Assembly (NCBI GenBank): GCA_016858145.1 | Contig: JAEHOE010000143.1 | Span: 124,001 to 188,000, forward strand | Direction of reading: 5' to 3' | Source of the DNA: Edaphochlamys debaryana | Taxonomy: Eukaryota; Chlorophyta; Chlorophyceae; Chlamydomonadales | DNA: 64,000 nucleotides | Shown here: piece after piece, positions 1-12,707 of the stretch | How the letters are laid out: each line of letters opens with the position of its first letter | How positions within the stretch are numbered: position 1 is the stretch's first letter | Program-made: the position numbers and the translations under genes | Notes under the pieces: model-generated | Database searches by the model: none | Told to the model about the DNA's origin: nothing | What the model saw: only the letters and a program-made list of their open reading frames with translations

Positions 1-200
1 GCGCTTGGCATGGCTGGGGCATAGGGAGTGCCTCAGCAAGACGCCGCAGCAGGACCTGCAGGGTGGGGAGGAGTCATGCGGTTTGAGTCAGTTGGGTGCA
101 CGGAGCGCACGCGGGCTAGAAAGCAAAGCCACCAGTGATGCAGACCCTATCTAGATCAACGGCCCCCACCCGGCACCCGTCGCCCCGCCCCTTTCCTCAC

Positions 201-714
201 CTGGACAAAAGTCTGCCTCGTTTCAGCCCCCATCTGAACCGCGCAGCGGCACAGGCAGTAGAGTTGGACGGCTTGCCAGGCCCGCTCCCAAAGAAAAGAG
301 GGGGCCGTGAGGGCCATGGGCAGGAGGAGCAGGATCGTGGTGCTGACGAGCAGGACGGATTGCAGCTGCTGCACGTCCACCTGCAGGAAGTGATCCCGCA
401 AATCGGCGGCAAGCCCTACGCAGCCGGCCGCCAGCCCGCTGCCAGCCCCTCGCACCTGCTGCTTGTAAGCGCCACGCTGGAAGCGAAGAATGCTTGAAAT
501 GGCGGTGAAGACGAGGGCTGGGGCATCAAGCTCTAGGACTGCCAGGAAGATGGACGCGCAATGGAGAGGCAGACAGGAAATGGTCGCGGCTGCGAGCAGC
601 ACTTTCAACAGCAGCCTGCTTGTACGAGGGCGGGGAGGGGCGGGGTGGCGGAAGGGTGAACTCACGCGTGTCAAGGCATGGAGCAGCCGAGCGGCCGAGG
701 TAGATGAGGTTCAT
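201..714 (-). CDS. Uncharacterised multi-pass membrane protein, 3' part outside window
   Basis: I do not recognise this protein. An ATG at 714-712 opens a short exon (MNLIYLGRSAAP...) that ends at a GTGAG donor near 666. The next exon fits phase if it starts after the AAAG near 607, and encodes two or three hydrophobic stretches (AAATISCLPLHCASIFLAVL, then SVLLVSTTILLLLPMAL). The last visible exon ends at CAG|GTGAGG (exon end 201), so the gene continues past position 1. A possible CAG|GTGCG donor at 456 could add an intron, or the frame may simply read through. Hydrophobicity and agreement of frame with splice sites support a real gene. The exact exon structure is uncertain. Confidence 0.45.
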
Positions 715-2048
715 GAGTCACAGTGATGCGTATGGCTGGTCTTGGGGCTGCTGCGACGCATGCGGAGCTGCGCACCGCAGCATTTGCATCGCGACGGACC
801 AGAGTTTTGCAGCCACCGCGATGACACCGGGCACGATTACAAAGTTCGCGTTACCCCAGTTCACGATGAGCGAGTATCCAAGAGCGTTGCGGGCTCAGAA
901 TTTTGACTACTGCCGCGCGGTTACTACTGCCAGGCTCCGACGCGCGACCCGTCCTAGCAATGCTCAAATATGTATATAGAATGCTCTTAAAGCTATTGGA
1001 CTGCGGTTTTAGCGCATACGCGGATGTTCGTGCGCACTTCCGTCGGCGCTTGCGCGGCGGAGGCGTCAGGCTGTATCGGTGGATGGCTCGCACTGATTTC
1101 AAATCACGCTTATCGCTTGGAGCGATTGGGGGCGCAGCGAGACGGGAGCTGCTAGTCGAGGCGCACTGCTCATGTCGCTACCGGCCGGCATCAAGCCCAT
1201 CCCCCAGGCGGCACTCACCGCCACACGCGCGCCGGCTCCCAGAGGCTTGCTCGTGATACTGGCGCCATCGTAGCTTGATGTCCGACGTCAATTGGGCCTC
1301 AGGCTGCAAGAAGTCGACGCGATCACTACTTCGAGACCGAGGGGCAGGTGCCTGAACTTGTGTCTGAAAATGTAAGCTAGCAGGTGGATCCTAGGCAAGA
1401 AGCGTCGATCGTAGTGTCAATACTTCAATAGGCATCAGCCGACGAACCTCTCATGCATGGCCAGTCCGGGCTCTGTACGACGTCCTGCCTGGGCCAATGC
1501 ACCCCATATTGGACACAGGTCTTCACACCCCGGCCCCAGGGGAGGACCGTCAGGGCCCCACACCCCTGCCTGCTCTACGGCACGCAGACTGCAACCGGGA
1601 GGCTTGTAGGATAGGCTTGTAGGCTGCGAACAAACTGAGAGGGGACGTAAGGTCACACCAATTTCGCGTGTGGTCCCATCGCCCGCACTGCTTACTCACG
1701 GTATGTGTGTGGTTCCGCCATCAAGCGCCAGGCGGAGACTGAAATACGAATTGCTATCCCGCGTTGACCGTCCATCTGTCAAACCCATCAAGCCAGCGCC
1801 GACAATACCATCTGGATACATAGGTATCCGTTCAGATGCTGCTTGAGTTTCAATTGCCAGTCCACTAGCAGGCGCAGGCCAGCGCAGTGCCGCAGGCCCG
1901 GTTCAAGCATCAGTTTGCGAAGCCCTCCCGCTGCATCGCCTTACTTCGCAAGGTATGCACAGCTCGGCCAACACGCACCCTCTGTCGCTCACTCTCACGA
2001 AACCCCTCGCGCTCCTGCCTTCACCTCACTCACTTCGCTCGCATGCAC
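715..2048. other. Intergenic, no gene seen
   Basis: About 1.3 kb between two minus-strand genes. It should hold the 5' region of the 714 gene and the 3' UTR of the Bax-inhibitor-like gene. The open frames are short, have no recognisable content and no splice support. I see no RNA gene or convincing repeat. Confidence 0.5.
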
Positions 2049-5000
2049 CTAGTCGTCCCGCCCTCCCGCGAACATGGTGAGCAGCCGTACGATGGTTGTG
2101 TACATCCACACCAGCGTCAGCATTAGTGAGAAGGCGCCGTACCACTCGAACCACTTGGGCAGCCGCTGCCTGCGGGTGGGAGAATGTAGAAGGGTGTGGC
2201 GGGCAATGAGCGTCGAATCGAGCGCAGCGTCGTTGCCGTCCGCCAGCCGGCAGGCTCTGGCTTGCTCCTCTTTCAACCCACCCTCTCTTGCACTGCAGCA
2301 AACGCCCTTTCCGTCCCCGACATACGCTTGGCCTTCTCAACCCTTTCACCTGACACCGCCCCACGACGCAACGCAGTATGCAAGGTGCTACTCGATGCCT
2401 GGCTTGCACCCTTCTCGTCCCACCCTCTCCGCCTTCCTAACCATCCTGCCCCGCCCCACCGCCACCCTCTTTAACCCTTTCCCCGGCCCCAAACACACCG
2501 CCCGACGCCCCGCACGCAGAGGCGCACTCCCCACCGGCACCTACCCGCACGCTCCCACCAAGCCCCCTCTCCCACCCTCTCGCACCCATCCACCTCCCCT
2601 CCCCCACCTGGCCGCGCTCCGGATCATGTCGAAGTCCAGCAGCAGGTTGGCCGCCGCCAGCCCCGCCGCCACCAGGCCCACACCAATGCCGATGGGCCCA
2701 GCGGACAGCAGCCCGGGCAGCCGCACGCCGCACAGCGACAGCACGAAGCTGGCGGGGGGCGGCGGGGGAGAGGGGGGGCAGGGGGCAGGGGGCAGGGGAT
2801 AGGGGGCAGGGAAGGGTCAGCGCAGGGACGGGAGGAATGGGAAGGATGAGGGCCAGAGAGAGTGCAAAAGAAATGGTGGCGTCGCGCCTGTGAGCGTCGC
2901 ATTTTGCGCGAGCATGGACTGAGACGGTTGCGCAAGCGTGCGTGCACACTGCGCAGCGTTCGTGCCTTGGCGCCGTCACGCTATCCAGGTTATGTTGCAG
3001 TGCCTTACGCCCCTTGCAGCAGCCAACTGCCACGAACCCGTCTACAAACGCCCTGGCTCACGTGAAGAGCATGGTGATCATGTAGCCGCCTGCGAGGTCG
3101 CGGAGGAAGAGGGGACGGGCGGGTCGGTGGAACGTCCGGATGGGGCGAACAAGGGGTCCGGGGAAGTGGCAGCCCCCGATTGATACGCGGGTCTGGCCCC
3201 AGGGCCAACACCCCTCGCCATTCGCAATTGCATTGTGCTTTAGCCCCGCGCCATCCCCCTGCGCGTTGATCTTCATTTCCGTCCTCCACCCCCCCCCTCT
3301 AACCCTACGCACCCGTCACCATGATCACGCCGTCACGGAAGCGGTCCGTGACCTTGATGATGCGGGTCTGGTGGGGAAAGGGGTGGGAGGCAGGAGCACG
3401 GTGCGAGCGAAGTCGTGCGAGTGAGCGGCATCCAGCAAGGTCTGCAACACAGGCGCGTGGCTGCAGTCACCTGCTCTAACCCTCTCCTCCCCCTTCTTGT
3501 CTCCCCCTCCCCCTCCTCCTCTCCCTCCCCCTCCCCCTCCGACCCGCCTCACCTGGTAGGCCGCCAGCAGCGACGCGGCGGTGCCGACTGTGAGCATGAG
3601 CGCGTTCAGGACCAGGCCGGGGTACCGCATCTGGGGAGAGCGAGTCGGGGGGAGGTGTGGAGGGGACAGAAGACGGACAAGGGGAGTAGTGAACGGACTT
3701 GTGGAGGCTTTTCAAGGTAGGCTGCTGCCCGCAAGTAGGCCCCTGCCAGCTATCGAAAGCCATCTCTTGCCGGGGCCCCAGGCCCGCCTTCTCCGCCCCG
3801 TTCCTGTCACACACACACCCTCCACCCTTCCCCGCTCGCCCCACCTCCAGGAACAGGGACATGCCCGCCATGGCCACGCCCTGAGACGCACTGAACAACA
3901 GACCCGTGAACATGGAGGCCTGGGGGAGGCGGGGTGGTGAAAGGGGGAAGGGAGGAAGAGGTGCAGGGTAGCAGGGTTCACCGTGGCTTGCAGGAATGAC
4001 TCCATCGTGACTTCGCTTCTGTGGTCACCGGAATGCGCCAGCCGTGGTTTTCAGTACTCCCCCGCCACTCCAGACTGCAATCCCACCGAGAGCCAGACCC
4101 ACCCCCTGCAGTCCAAGTGCACATCCCTTCCCACCCCCACGCCTGCAGCGCAGCACCCCTCCCCCTCCCCACTCCTGCAAACGCCTGCATGTGACCTCCT
4201 CGCTATCGGCCCTCCCCGGCCCTCCCCCTCCCCCTCCTCACTCCCCCCTCCCCCTCCCCGCCCCCCACCTGCGGCTTGAACATGGTCACCAGGGAGGACC
4301 CCAGCGCCACGATCCCCGCCATCTTGGCAGCGCCCAGGGCGGCAGCGGCGTTGCCGGACAGGATCTGGGGGGCCGCAGGGGGTAGGCGGAAGAGGTGAAG
4401 AGAGCGGCGAGCGTGCGGTGAGGAACAGGGGCTCACGGCAGAGCGGGCGCTTGGCCTGCCAAGGCGACAATCAGTCTTGTATAACCAATTCCTGAAGCTA
4501 CCTCTGCCTCTGCCACCTGTCCCCTGCCCCGACCCGTGCCCTCAGGCCCCTGCCCGCCAACACACCCTCCAGACCTCCATCCCCTATGCCTCCCCTCCCC
4601 CTCCTCCCCCCTCCCCCCACCCCCTCTCCCCACCCCCACCTGCGCCCACGTGGCACACGCCGTAGCCATGGCCACCGCCAGCAGCAGCGCCGTCTTCTGC
4701 ACCGCCCCGTCCGCCGTCATGACCTCCCCCCCCCGGCCCCCGCCGTAGCCGCTCTCCGCCACCGCCTCGTCGAGGCGGCCCATGGTGAAGGCGGGGTTGG
4801 TGGTGGCGGCACGGGTGGCCACGCACAGGGGCCGGGGCCGGGCGGCGGAGGGGAGGGAGGGGGCGGCGGCATGGCGGAGCGGGAGGAGCGGGCGGGCGGG
4901 CCGGGCGAGGGTTCGCGGAGGGAGGCAGGGACCGGCGGAGGGCAGGGCGGCTGTGGGGGGTTGGCGGAAAGCGGGGGGATGGGGGTTGGAGGGGGAAGGG

Positions 5001-5296
5001 GGGTGCAGGTGCGCGAGTGGTATGGGGACTGGGTGGTGCCTCAGACTGGGGCGCTGAGGTGCGTGGGCGGCGTCTAGCGGAGCACACTGCGGTGCCCTCA
5101 GCGTACGTCTGGCGGTGGTTGGGGCAGGTTGGGGCCCCGAGACGTACGCGCGCCTGGCTGAGAGCGCGGCGACGGGGTTCCACCCGAGCCCTGTGGCGGC
5201 GGCGCGTCTGCCCCAAGCCGCCGGGAGCCCCAGAGCCGCCTGCGGGCACTCACCGGATGCCACGCCGCGACCGGCAACTGATCTCCGCGACAGCAT
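2049..5296 (-). CDS. Bax inhibitor-1/YccA-like membrane protein, organelle-targeted
   Basis: Eight exons join in phase (315 aa): 5254-5296, 4640-4950, 4269-4364, 3845-3919, 3553-3630, 3313-3367, 3062-3089, 2608-2748, with the last coding exon 2049-2169. The N-terminus is rich in Arg, Ala, Ser and Pro (MLSRRSVAGRG..., ...CVATRAATTNPAF), typical of a chloroplast or mitochondrial transit peptide. Mature family hallmarks follow: TNPAF near the start, the MTADGAVQKTALLL segment before the first helix, then six or seven hydrophobic segments, most split by exon ends, and the closing WFEWYGAFSLMLTLVW...IVRLL. This is the pattern of the bacterial Bax-inhibitor-like family (Pfam BaxI_1). The family is linked to membrane ion/Ca2+ homeostasis; the role here is inferred only. 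The next gene starts divergently 372 bp away. Confidence 0.85.
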
Positions 5297-5668
5297 CCTC
5301 GCGAGCTGCGCCAGCAGTGCGGTAGGTCTATTGAGCAATCTAGGTTTGGCTCTGATGCCAAGGAGAGGGCGTCTGTTGAGGCCTGCGATTGATTGGGCTA
5401 GGCTTGCGAAGCTTCTGCGCACAGCAAGCTTGCTCTCCAACTGGTCGGGTGAGACAGCGACTTCAACTAGAGCGCTGTAGGTCACGAGCACTGGCGCAGC
5501 GCCCTGCCTTCGGGCCCCTGCCTGCATCGCAATATTGTTTGCGATGCAGGTGGTGGGCCGCGTCTCTCCGCCTTCTAACCTGCGCAGACCAAACACACAA
5601 CATACACCCACCCTTACGCCTGATTCACCACGCTAGCTGAGCATGCTCGACAGGCTGCAGGGGGTCAA
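5297..5668. promoter_or_regulatory. Divergent promoter region between Bax-inhibitor-like gene and MINDY4
   Basis: The two start codons (5296 on minus, 5669 on plus) face away from each other across 372 bp, so both promoters and 5' UTRs must lie here or very close. I see no clear TATA box. It contains a short inverted motif (GCATCGCAATATTGTTTGCGATGC at about 5524-5547, arms GCATCGCAA/TTGCGATGC) that could be a protein site or hairpin. Confidence 0.45.
5524..5547. repeat. 9-bp inverted repeat in the divergent promoter
   Basis: The arms GCATCGCAA and TTGCGATGC are perfect reverse complements around a 6-nt centre. Its position between two divergent starts makes a regulatory dyad possible, but no factor can be named. 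Confidence 0.4.
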
Positions 5669-8600
5669 ATGGTGAATACGTTGCAGGTCGACGTGGCCGA
5701 AGCGCTAATTAGAGAGTACCTCGTCCGTGAAGGCTGTTCCCAGGCTCTAGAGGCTTTTAACCGCGAAAAGGTAGCGGGGGACGCATTGCACATGTGCCAG
5801 GGCGTTGCACAGCAAAGGGATGGCTACTGTTGCCGTCTGCACAGAGCAGCGGCGGGAGTGATACGTCTGCGGACACCAGATCGGCAAGGGCGTCTCCTTT
5901 GCAAAGGCGCGTAATAATCCTCGTGTCGGGGGTGGCCCTGGCTGCAGCCCAAGACCCCCTCGAGCATCACCAAGAGGGAGGTATTACGCAAGACGCTGGG
6001 GCTTGACCGGGCGGCAGCCTGGTTCAAGAAACAGAACCCGGAGGGAACCCCGAGCACGCTCGAGGTGTGGGTGGCCTACCAGATAGCCAAGGTCAACGCC
6101 CCAGCGGACTCGCCCTCGTCTATGCCCCAGGTCAGCACACGGCCTGTCCATGCAGAGACACTAGGGGGCCCGGGGGTGCTTCAGCGGGCGAAGGGTGTTG
6201 CACAAGGTCCGCAACAGCCCTACGGACTGCCCCACCAGCCCGCACCGCCACCGCTCTGGCTACGCTTCCGCCGCCCGGCCTGCTCCCTAACCCCCTGCCA
6301 CCTACGCCTTGCACCAGCCGGCGGCGGCGCGACCCCTTGCTGCACGGCCAGCGGACGGCAGGTGCGTGCCGGGGGAACAGCGAAGGCGAGCGCCGCCTCG
6401 TGGCTAACCGGAACTCCGAGGACTTCTGTCCAGGGCTGGGGAGCGGTCCCAGGCACGAGCTCGCCTGAGGCCCCCAGCGAGTGGCGTGAGGGGTCGGCAT
6501 GAAGGGTCCGCCAATGGAGCCGCCAGGCGCTTGATTGTGCCCATAACCTTTGTGCACCTCGTGTCGACGACTGCCGCAGGTCCAGCAGTAGTGCGGCGCC
6601 CGCAGCCTCCTCAGGTGAGGGGCCCTGGGGCTTGTTGAATTGGGGCGCGTCGCTATCGTTCAATTGTTGATCGTATGGCTATGTGGGGCGGGCGGCTAGC
6701 CTTTTGGCAGGCCACGCCCCAGCCTCTGCCCGCTAGGGATGTCGACGCGGACCCGGGGTGTGGGGGCTCGTTGCTGGCTGCGTAGACACAGCCTGTGCGC
6801 TCGGCACTTTCGTGACGTCAGAAGAAGAAAGCGAAGAGCCCACACCCGCATGCCCATGCGGCTCCCCTGCCTCTCTGTCCTCCACAGCCGCGCCGCCGCG
6901 GCCGGGGCCTCCCCGCCAGGGCTTCGCCGTCGAGGCTCCCCGGCCCACCGCCGCCGCCTCGCCCGCGGCCCGGCGGCCCTCGGCGCCCTCAGCCACTCGG
7001 GACGACGACGACGACGAGCCGGAGATCGTCCACTCCACGCCCATCCACGCAACAGGTGCGCCTCCTCCTCAGCTGTGACATGCTGCTCCAGATCCACCAG
7101 AGCCGCCTTGATGGCTAGGCCCGCTCAGGGCAGCTGGAACCCCACTGCCCCTGCCCCGCTTCCTCTTCTTCTTAGTGCCTACCCCCGCTCCAAACAGACT
7201 TGCCTCCCGCCCTCCCCGCATCCGCCCCATTCCCTCACCTGCAGGCCGCAGCTCCCACTCGGGCATGACGCACGCCGCCTCCACCTCTGCCCTGGGCTCG
7301 GCCCCGGGGTCACACCCGCGCTCCGCCTCCACCTCGGGCGCTCCCTCGCCCGCCCGCGGCCCCGGCGCCTCCAGCGTCCTCGGCAGCCGGCCGACGGCCG
7401 GCAGCCACGCCTCCCCCGCCACCGCCTCGGCCCCCGCGAGCCGGGCCGGCAGTGGCGCGGTGGGGCCGGGCGGGGCCGGGGGCCTGGCGTCCACGGCCCC
7501 GCAGCGGCCCGCTGCCTCGGCGCGGCCGGCTGGCGGGCGGCCTGCCTCAGCGGGGGTGCGCGGTGGGGAGCTGGTGATGGAGGAGATGGATGAGTTCGAG
7601 GACGACGGGCCCAGCGCGGGCATGGCCAACCTGAGGCTGGGCGGAGCGCCCGTGCGGAAAGCGGTGGGCGCGGGCGCGGGCGCTGGACAGGGCTGGGGAG
7701 GGTTGAAGGACGGTGCGGACTGCGGAGGGGGGCTCGGCCACCTGCGTGGAAGGCGCTGCTCACGCCGCCGGTACAGCTGTCCGGCAGCGCTTCTTCGACC
7801 TGGCTGACCCCTGGATCCCCTGTTTTTCCCACGCGCCCGCCCAGGGCGCGCCCATACCCCCCGACGCCATGCGGGCGGTGCGGCTGCTGCTGTGGGGCAA
7901 GCACGGGCAGCCGCCGCCCTCCTGGAAGCAGGGCTTCTACTTCTGCAGGCACCCGGGGCTGCAGGTGGGGGCCGCGGGGGCCTAGGGCCGTGTAAGGCAG
8001 GGGACCTGGAGGCCGTGGAGGGGGAAGGGGGTCTGCGATTGAAGCGGTTAGTGCTGGGTGGGCTGTCTCCCAATGACTTGAAACCCCTCCCCACCGTCCC
8101 CTTGCCCCCTCCCCATGCCCCCTTTCCTTGCCCCCTTCGCTGCCCTCAGTTCGGCCTGGTGCAGCGGCAGGGCGGGCCGTGCGGGGTGCTGGCGGGGGTG
8201 CAGGCGCACATCCTTGTGTCCCTCTACTCGGTGAGCGGGCTGGAGGAAGGGTCCGGGGACAGGAGGGTGCAACGCAAGGGCGGCCTAGCTTACACTGTGA
8301 GAGCGGCGTTCCCAGTCCCAGCCGGGTGCAGTCTAGGCCCCGGGTCTTCTGGCCGCGGAGGAGGAGGGATGGGCGGCCCCACAGGCGGAAGTGGCGCTGC
8401 AGCGGCTGTGGCGCCCCAATACCGGCGTCCATGCAGATGTAGACACCCCGCTACTCCAGCTCGCCCCGGGCCCGTCCCCCAAATCCGCCAGCACAGTGAG
8501 GCTGGGTACTCCCATTCGCTCCTGGCCTGCTCCCTGACTGCTGGCCCCGCGCCCTTTCCGTCCCTCCTTTCCCCCGTCCCTCCGCCCTCCCCCCAGCTCT

Positions 8601-10897
8601 CCTCCGGCTTCAACCTCACGCCCCGGCAGCCCGAGCAGCACTCGGCACTAACGGCGGCGCTGGTGGAGATCCTGTGGGCCGCGCGCCCCTCCGCCTCGGC
8701 GCCCGCCTGCCTTGCGCTGCCGGACGGGGGCGACGGGGGCGGCGCCAAGGAGGCGGCCCGGCAGGGGTACGACGTGCTGACGAGGGCGCTGACGCAGCAC
8801 ACCGCAGCCAACCGGGAGGCGCTGACGGTGGGGACTGGGCGGGGGATGCGGGGGCGGGGAGGGGCGTGTGGGGGAAGGAGAGCAAGCGGGAGGGGGAAGG
8901 CGGTGCCAAGGGGTGGACGGGACGCATGCGGTAGGGTGGAGCCGAGCAGGGGAACATGCTGCAAATGGTGAGAGGGAGGGCGGCTGCTGGATTGATGCAT
9001 CAGGGAGCTTGTGACCTGGGGCCGGCAGGCGCCAGCGCACTGCTCCGGAAGCCTGGCCGCACTTCTCCATCCTCCCCACTCCCCACCTCACCACCCGCAC
9101 CCCCGCCCCCAGGACCTGGTCCGCTACGGCCTGCCTGTGCTGATGGCGGAGGACGGCTGGGGCGTGGTGCTGCTGGTGCTGTCCCTGGCGCTCACCAAGA
9201 CGGTGGCGGGGACGCAGGTGCGGGCGGGCGGGCATGAGAGGGCGGGGGTGGGGGGCGCAGCAGCTCACGTTGGCTCTGTGCGTGTGGACAGTGTGTACCG
9301 GTGTCCGTGAGCGGTTGGGCGCTGTAAAGCTCTGCCCTGGCTAGCGGTACGGGTACGTGTGCCCGGAGCACGCACCCCCCACCGAACCCCACGGTACCAT
9401 TTCCCCCATCAACCCCCGCCACGAAGACCCACCGCACTCGCCCCCCCACCCGCCACCCCCCACCCCCAGGCCGACATGGACGAGCCCGCCAACAGCCTCA
9501 TGGGCATGCACGGCTACTGCACGCAGGAGCTGGTCAACCTCATCATGATGGGTGGGCAGGGCGGGCGGAGGCGGGGGAGGACGAGGCGGGAGGGCGCGAA
9601 GGGGCGCCACCATGTCAGCGACTGTGCCAATCACCATCACCTCCCTCCACGACTGCTGTCCTGCATATGGGGACCTCCATATCTCACTGCCCCCCCTTTC
9701 CTGCTCGCACCGCCACCCCCGCCACCCCACCCCAAACCCACCCCCCAGGCTCCGCCGTGTCCAACGTGTTTGACGGCAACCAGCAGCTGGACGGCGCCAC
9801 CACGCTCAAGGGCATCAGCCGCAAGAGCAAGATGGGGCTGCTGACGCTGTTCGAGTGGTACAAGTGAGGCCTACCCGGGCGGGGGCGGACGGGAGGGGCA
9901 AGCGGGCGGTGCGGCGGGGAGCGCAGAGAGCGTGGGGGCAACGCGCTCGAAGTACAGGAGGGCCAAGTCAATGTTGAGCTGCGCCCCACGGCTGAGAGCG
10001 TTGTGCCTCCATGCAGCACGTCTTTGCTGGCTTTCGAACTCTTGTGTAGCCTCCTCGAGCCGAGCGCTGGCCCCGCGTATCTCGCCCGCCACCCCCTCTC
10101 CGCCCCGCCCCCCCCAGGTACGTGGAGGTGGGCCCCACGCTCAAGAACCCGCCGCTGCCCGTGTGGGTGGTGTGCAGCGAGAGCCACTTCACGGTGCTGT
10201 TCGCGCAGGTGCGGGGAGGAGAGCGGGGAGGGGGTATGGAGTGGGGGAGGGGGAGGCAGGGATGCACGGCGGGGGCCAGCCAAGGCCGACGGAAGGGGCG
10301 CCCAAGGCGAGGCAGGGCGAGGGAGGGAAGGCCTACAGCTTGCACACCAGACCCTCCCTCTCGAACCCCTCCCATTCCCTCCTGCTCTCCCTCCCTCCAG
10401 GACGGCCGTGCGCTCAAGGGCGCGCTTCCCTTCGACCTCTTCTATTACGACGAGCTGGCCAACCAGGTGGGGGGGAAGGAAGAGGAGAAGAGGGTGATGA
10501 GCGAAGGGCGGTGCTGTGTGCAGTGTTCTCGCAGTGAGGTACACGGGGCCCTGCGGCGGTGAGGCGGAGGGCACAGGTGGGAAGACCCTCATAGACCTGC
10601 CGCCCCTCCCTTCCCCCTACTCCTCACTTCCCTTCCATCTGCACCATGCCACATCCTCCGTGTGCGCCCAACTTCTACGGGCTTCTTCTTCCTGCCCCCC
10701 CCCCCCTCCCCCAGGAGTCGCTCATCAAGCTGTCCGTGAGCAAGTGCCCCAAGGGCGGCTGGACGGCCCGCTGCGGCAGCACCGTGGGCGACCGGGGCAA
10801 GTGCGAGGGCCTCAACATCCCCCCGCTCGAGTGCGTCATCGAGACGCGCTGGCCCGGGGTCAAGGTGGACTGGAACGGAGACGAGCCCATCCTGTGA
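5669..10897 (+). CDS. MINDY4: MINDY4-type Lys48-specific deubiquitinase
   Basis: Cysteine protease that trims Lys48-linked ubiquitin chains (family knowledge). Exon 1 (5669-5770) carries a LisH-like helix pair (VDVAEALIREYLVREGCSQA). Exon 2 (5948-6130) has the SITKREVLRKTLGL block of the MINDY4/FAM188B N-terminus. A low-complexity linker (about 6822-7050 and 7246-7640) ends in MEEMDEFEDDG. The catalytic exons join in phase: 7845-7964, 8150-8230 (QGGPCGVLA, catalytic Cys), 8597-8827, 9113-9217, 9470-9551, 9749-9863 (SAVSNVFDG), 10118-10208 (VVCSESHFTVLF, catalytic His), 10401-10466, 10715-10897, ending VDWNGDEPIL as in relatives. One or more exons between 6131 and 6821 are unresolved. The start is the first ATG before the LisH motif. 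Confidence 0.92.
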
Positions 10898-12707
10898 GGA
10901 AGGAGCAGGAGCAACAGGGGGAGGAGGAGGGGGTGGAGGGCGGTCTCAATATGTGATGGCGGGTTGCAGATGAGCTCTGTGTCAAGGCGGTCGGCCAGGT
11001 AGAGGAGGAGGTCATGGGCTCCGGAAGTGCGCGCGCTCAGGGGTGCGTTCCAAGGAGCGAGGCGGGAAGGCAAGGTGAGGAGTGGCCGGGTGAAGGTCGC
11101 TGGCGGATGCAAGGACACTGGAGCTGGTCCGCGCAGGCACGGGTCTGCGCGTCAGAGCTGGGGGTTTGTGGGCATATGACCGTGAGCAGGGTCTAGGAAA
11201 GCGAGCTTGGGATCAAGGGGTTTAGGCAGGGGTATGGCAATGCAGAGGGCATGTCGTCAGCTGCGGCACCAGGAGTGATTGGGCCATGGTGCGACGCGGG
11301 ATTTGGTGTACTCGGCTGCTGGGGGCCGTGGGGAGGGGGGGTGACGTTACGGCTGGTGTTCATAATGCGGTCACTCATTAGGATCAGACTCAAGCAGGGA
11401 AACTGCGAGATGGTGTGTTCACGATATCTGGATCATGCGCCGTATTGCTACGAAAGGTTTCGTGTTCTCGATGGAGCCATGCAACTCCCGGCTGGTGGGC
11501 TTAATCCGTGGGCAAGGCGGTCTCAGCGGATACGGACTAAAATGTGAGGCGGATTGCTCATACGCGGCAGGTCCTGCGACATACGTCCGAACCCCCCTCC
11601 TGGCTGCTGCTGTTCCTGTAGGCCCGTGCCCGTGGGGTTAGGATGGGACCAGGTCTTGAGCAGCGCAACCTTTGTTGGCCGTCGGCTCTGAGGCGGCCGA
11701 AAGATGGCCGGAAGACGAGCAGCCAGCACAGCGGTTTGCAAGCAGACGCTGGCCGACTGTGCAGCAGGCTGGGCGGGGGACGCGGGATTGCAGGAATGGG
11801 CCGGGCAAGATCACGTACGGGCAAGTCACGGCTCCGCTGCCTTTGGCATCCGGCTCAGCAGGTCTCTTGCCACTGGCCCGTGCTGCGCCTTCCATGCGCT
11901 TGCATCACCCCCTCGCGGCCCACGTGACCGCCGTGCCACCAACTCATACTCCACGTCTAGGTTGCCGCAGCCTCCATGTGCCTGTCGTGCCTCGACGTTC
12001 AGGCGACCCTTGCCCAGAGGGAGCCCTCGTCGTAGACAACAGCTTTCAGACTCCAACTGTGGGCTTGGGAGATCCGGTAAGGAGCCCGCGACAAGCAAGC
12101 CCTACACTTCACCATCGCAAGAGGGCACCACCCCCCAACCAAACTGTAAATTCAACCCGGGCTGACTGGAAGTTCCGCCATAAAAGCTTGGCCATTCCGG
12201 CCTGACTGGAAGTCCCACCACACCACCGCCGTACGACTGGCCAAAATGCGCGCTTCACCCTCGAACCTCCTCTCCAGACGACCGCGGTGCTGCCCTTTCC
12301 CCCCCTCCTGCCAGAATGCACGCGGCTGTCATCAATCCCTGCCCCCATCGCCAGCTCGCATTGCCAGCCTGCGCTAAACTTAAACAGGTGGGCCGACCCC
12401 AGCACGAATTCTGCCAGGAAGCCAAACGCTTAATCAGTACCCACAGGTCTCCCCATTCATTCCTGCGCCCACCGCCCAGGCCGGCACGCCACCACAGCCG
12501 GCAACTGCACCAGCCCGGGTTGCTCGCCCCCCTGCGCCTTCGTCCCCTCGCACGGGCTTCCTGTGGTCCCCGTGACCCCTCTCGCGCCCTGCATCTACGC
12601 CCTGTAGTCCCTGCCCCGTCCCCGAATCTTCACGAGCACCGCCTCTAAACCTCCTCATCCCAATCGCCACACCCCCGCCTCCGCCAAACCGCCACACCCG
12701 CACGGCC
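10898..12707. other. Convergent intergenic region, no gene seen
   Basis: MINDY4 (+) and the vasculin-like gene (-) converge here, so it should hold two 3' UTRs. The frames present are unsupported by splice sites or recognisable content. A near-duplicate phrase, CTGACTGGAAGTTCC/CTGACTGGAAGTCCC, occurs at about 12164 and 12203. Confidence 0.5.
12145..12149 (+). terminator. TGTAA polyadenylation word, candidate for MINDY4
   Basis: TGTAA is the usual polyadenylation signal in chlamydomonadalean algae. This is the first plus-strand copy after the MINDY4 stop, implying an unusually long 3' UTR of about 1.25 kb, so the link is tentative. Confidence 0.3.

Noticed and set aside
7069..8432. Long minus-strand frames of 341 and 417 codons
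   Set aside because: They overlap MINDY4 exons with catalytic motifs on the other strand; composition is Pro/Arg/Ala typical of GC-rich antisense.
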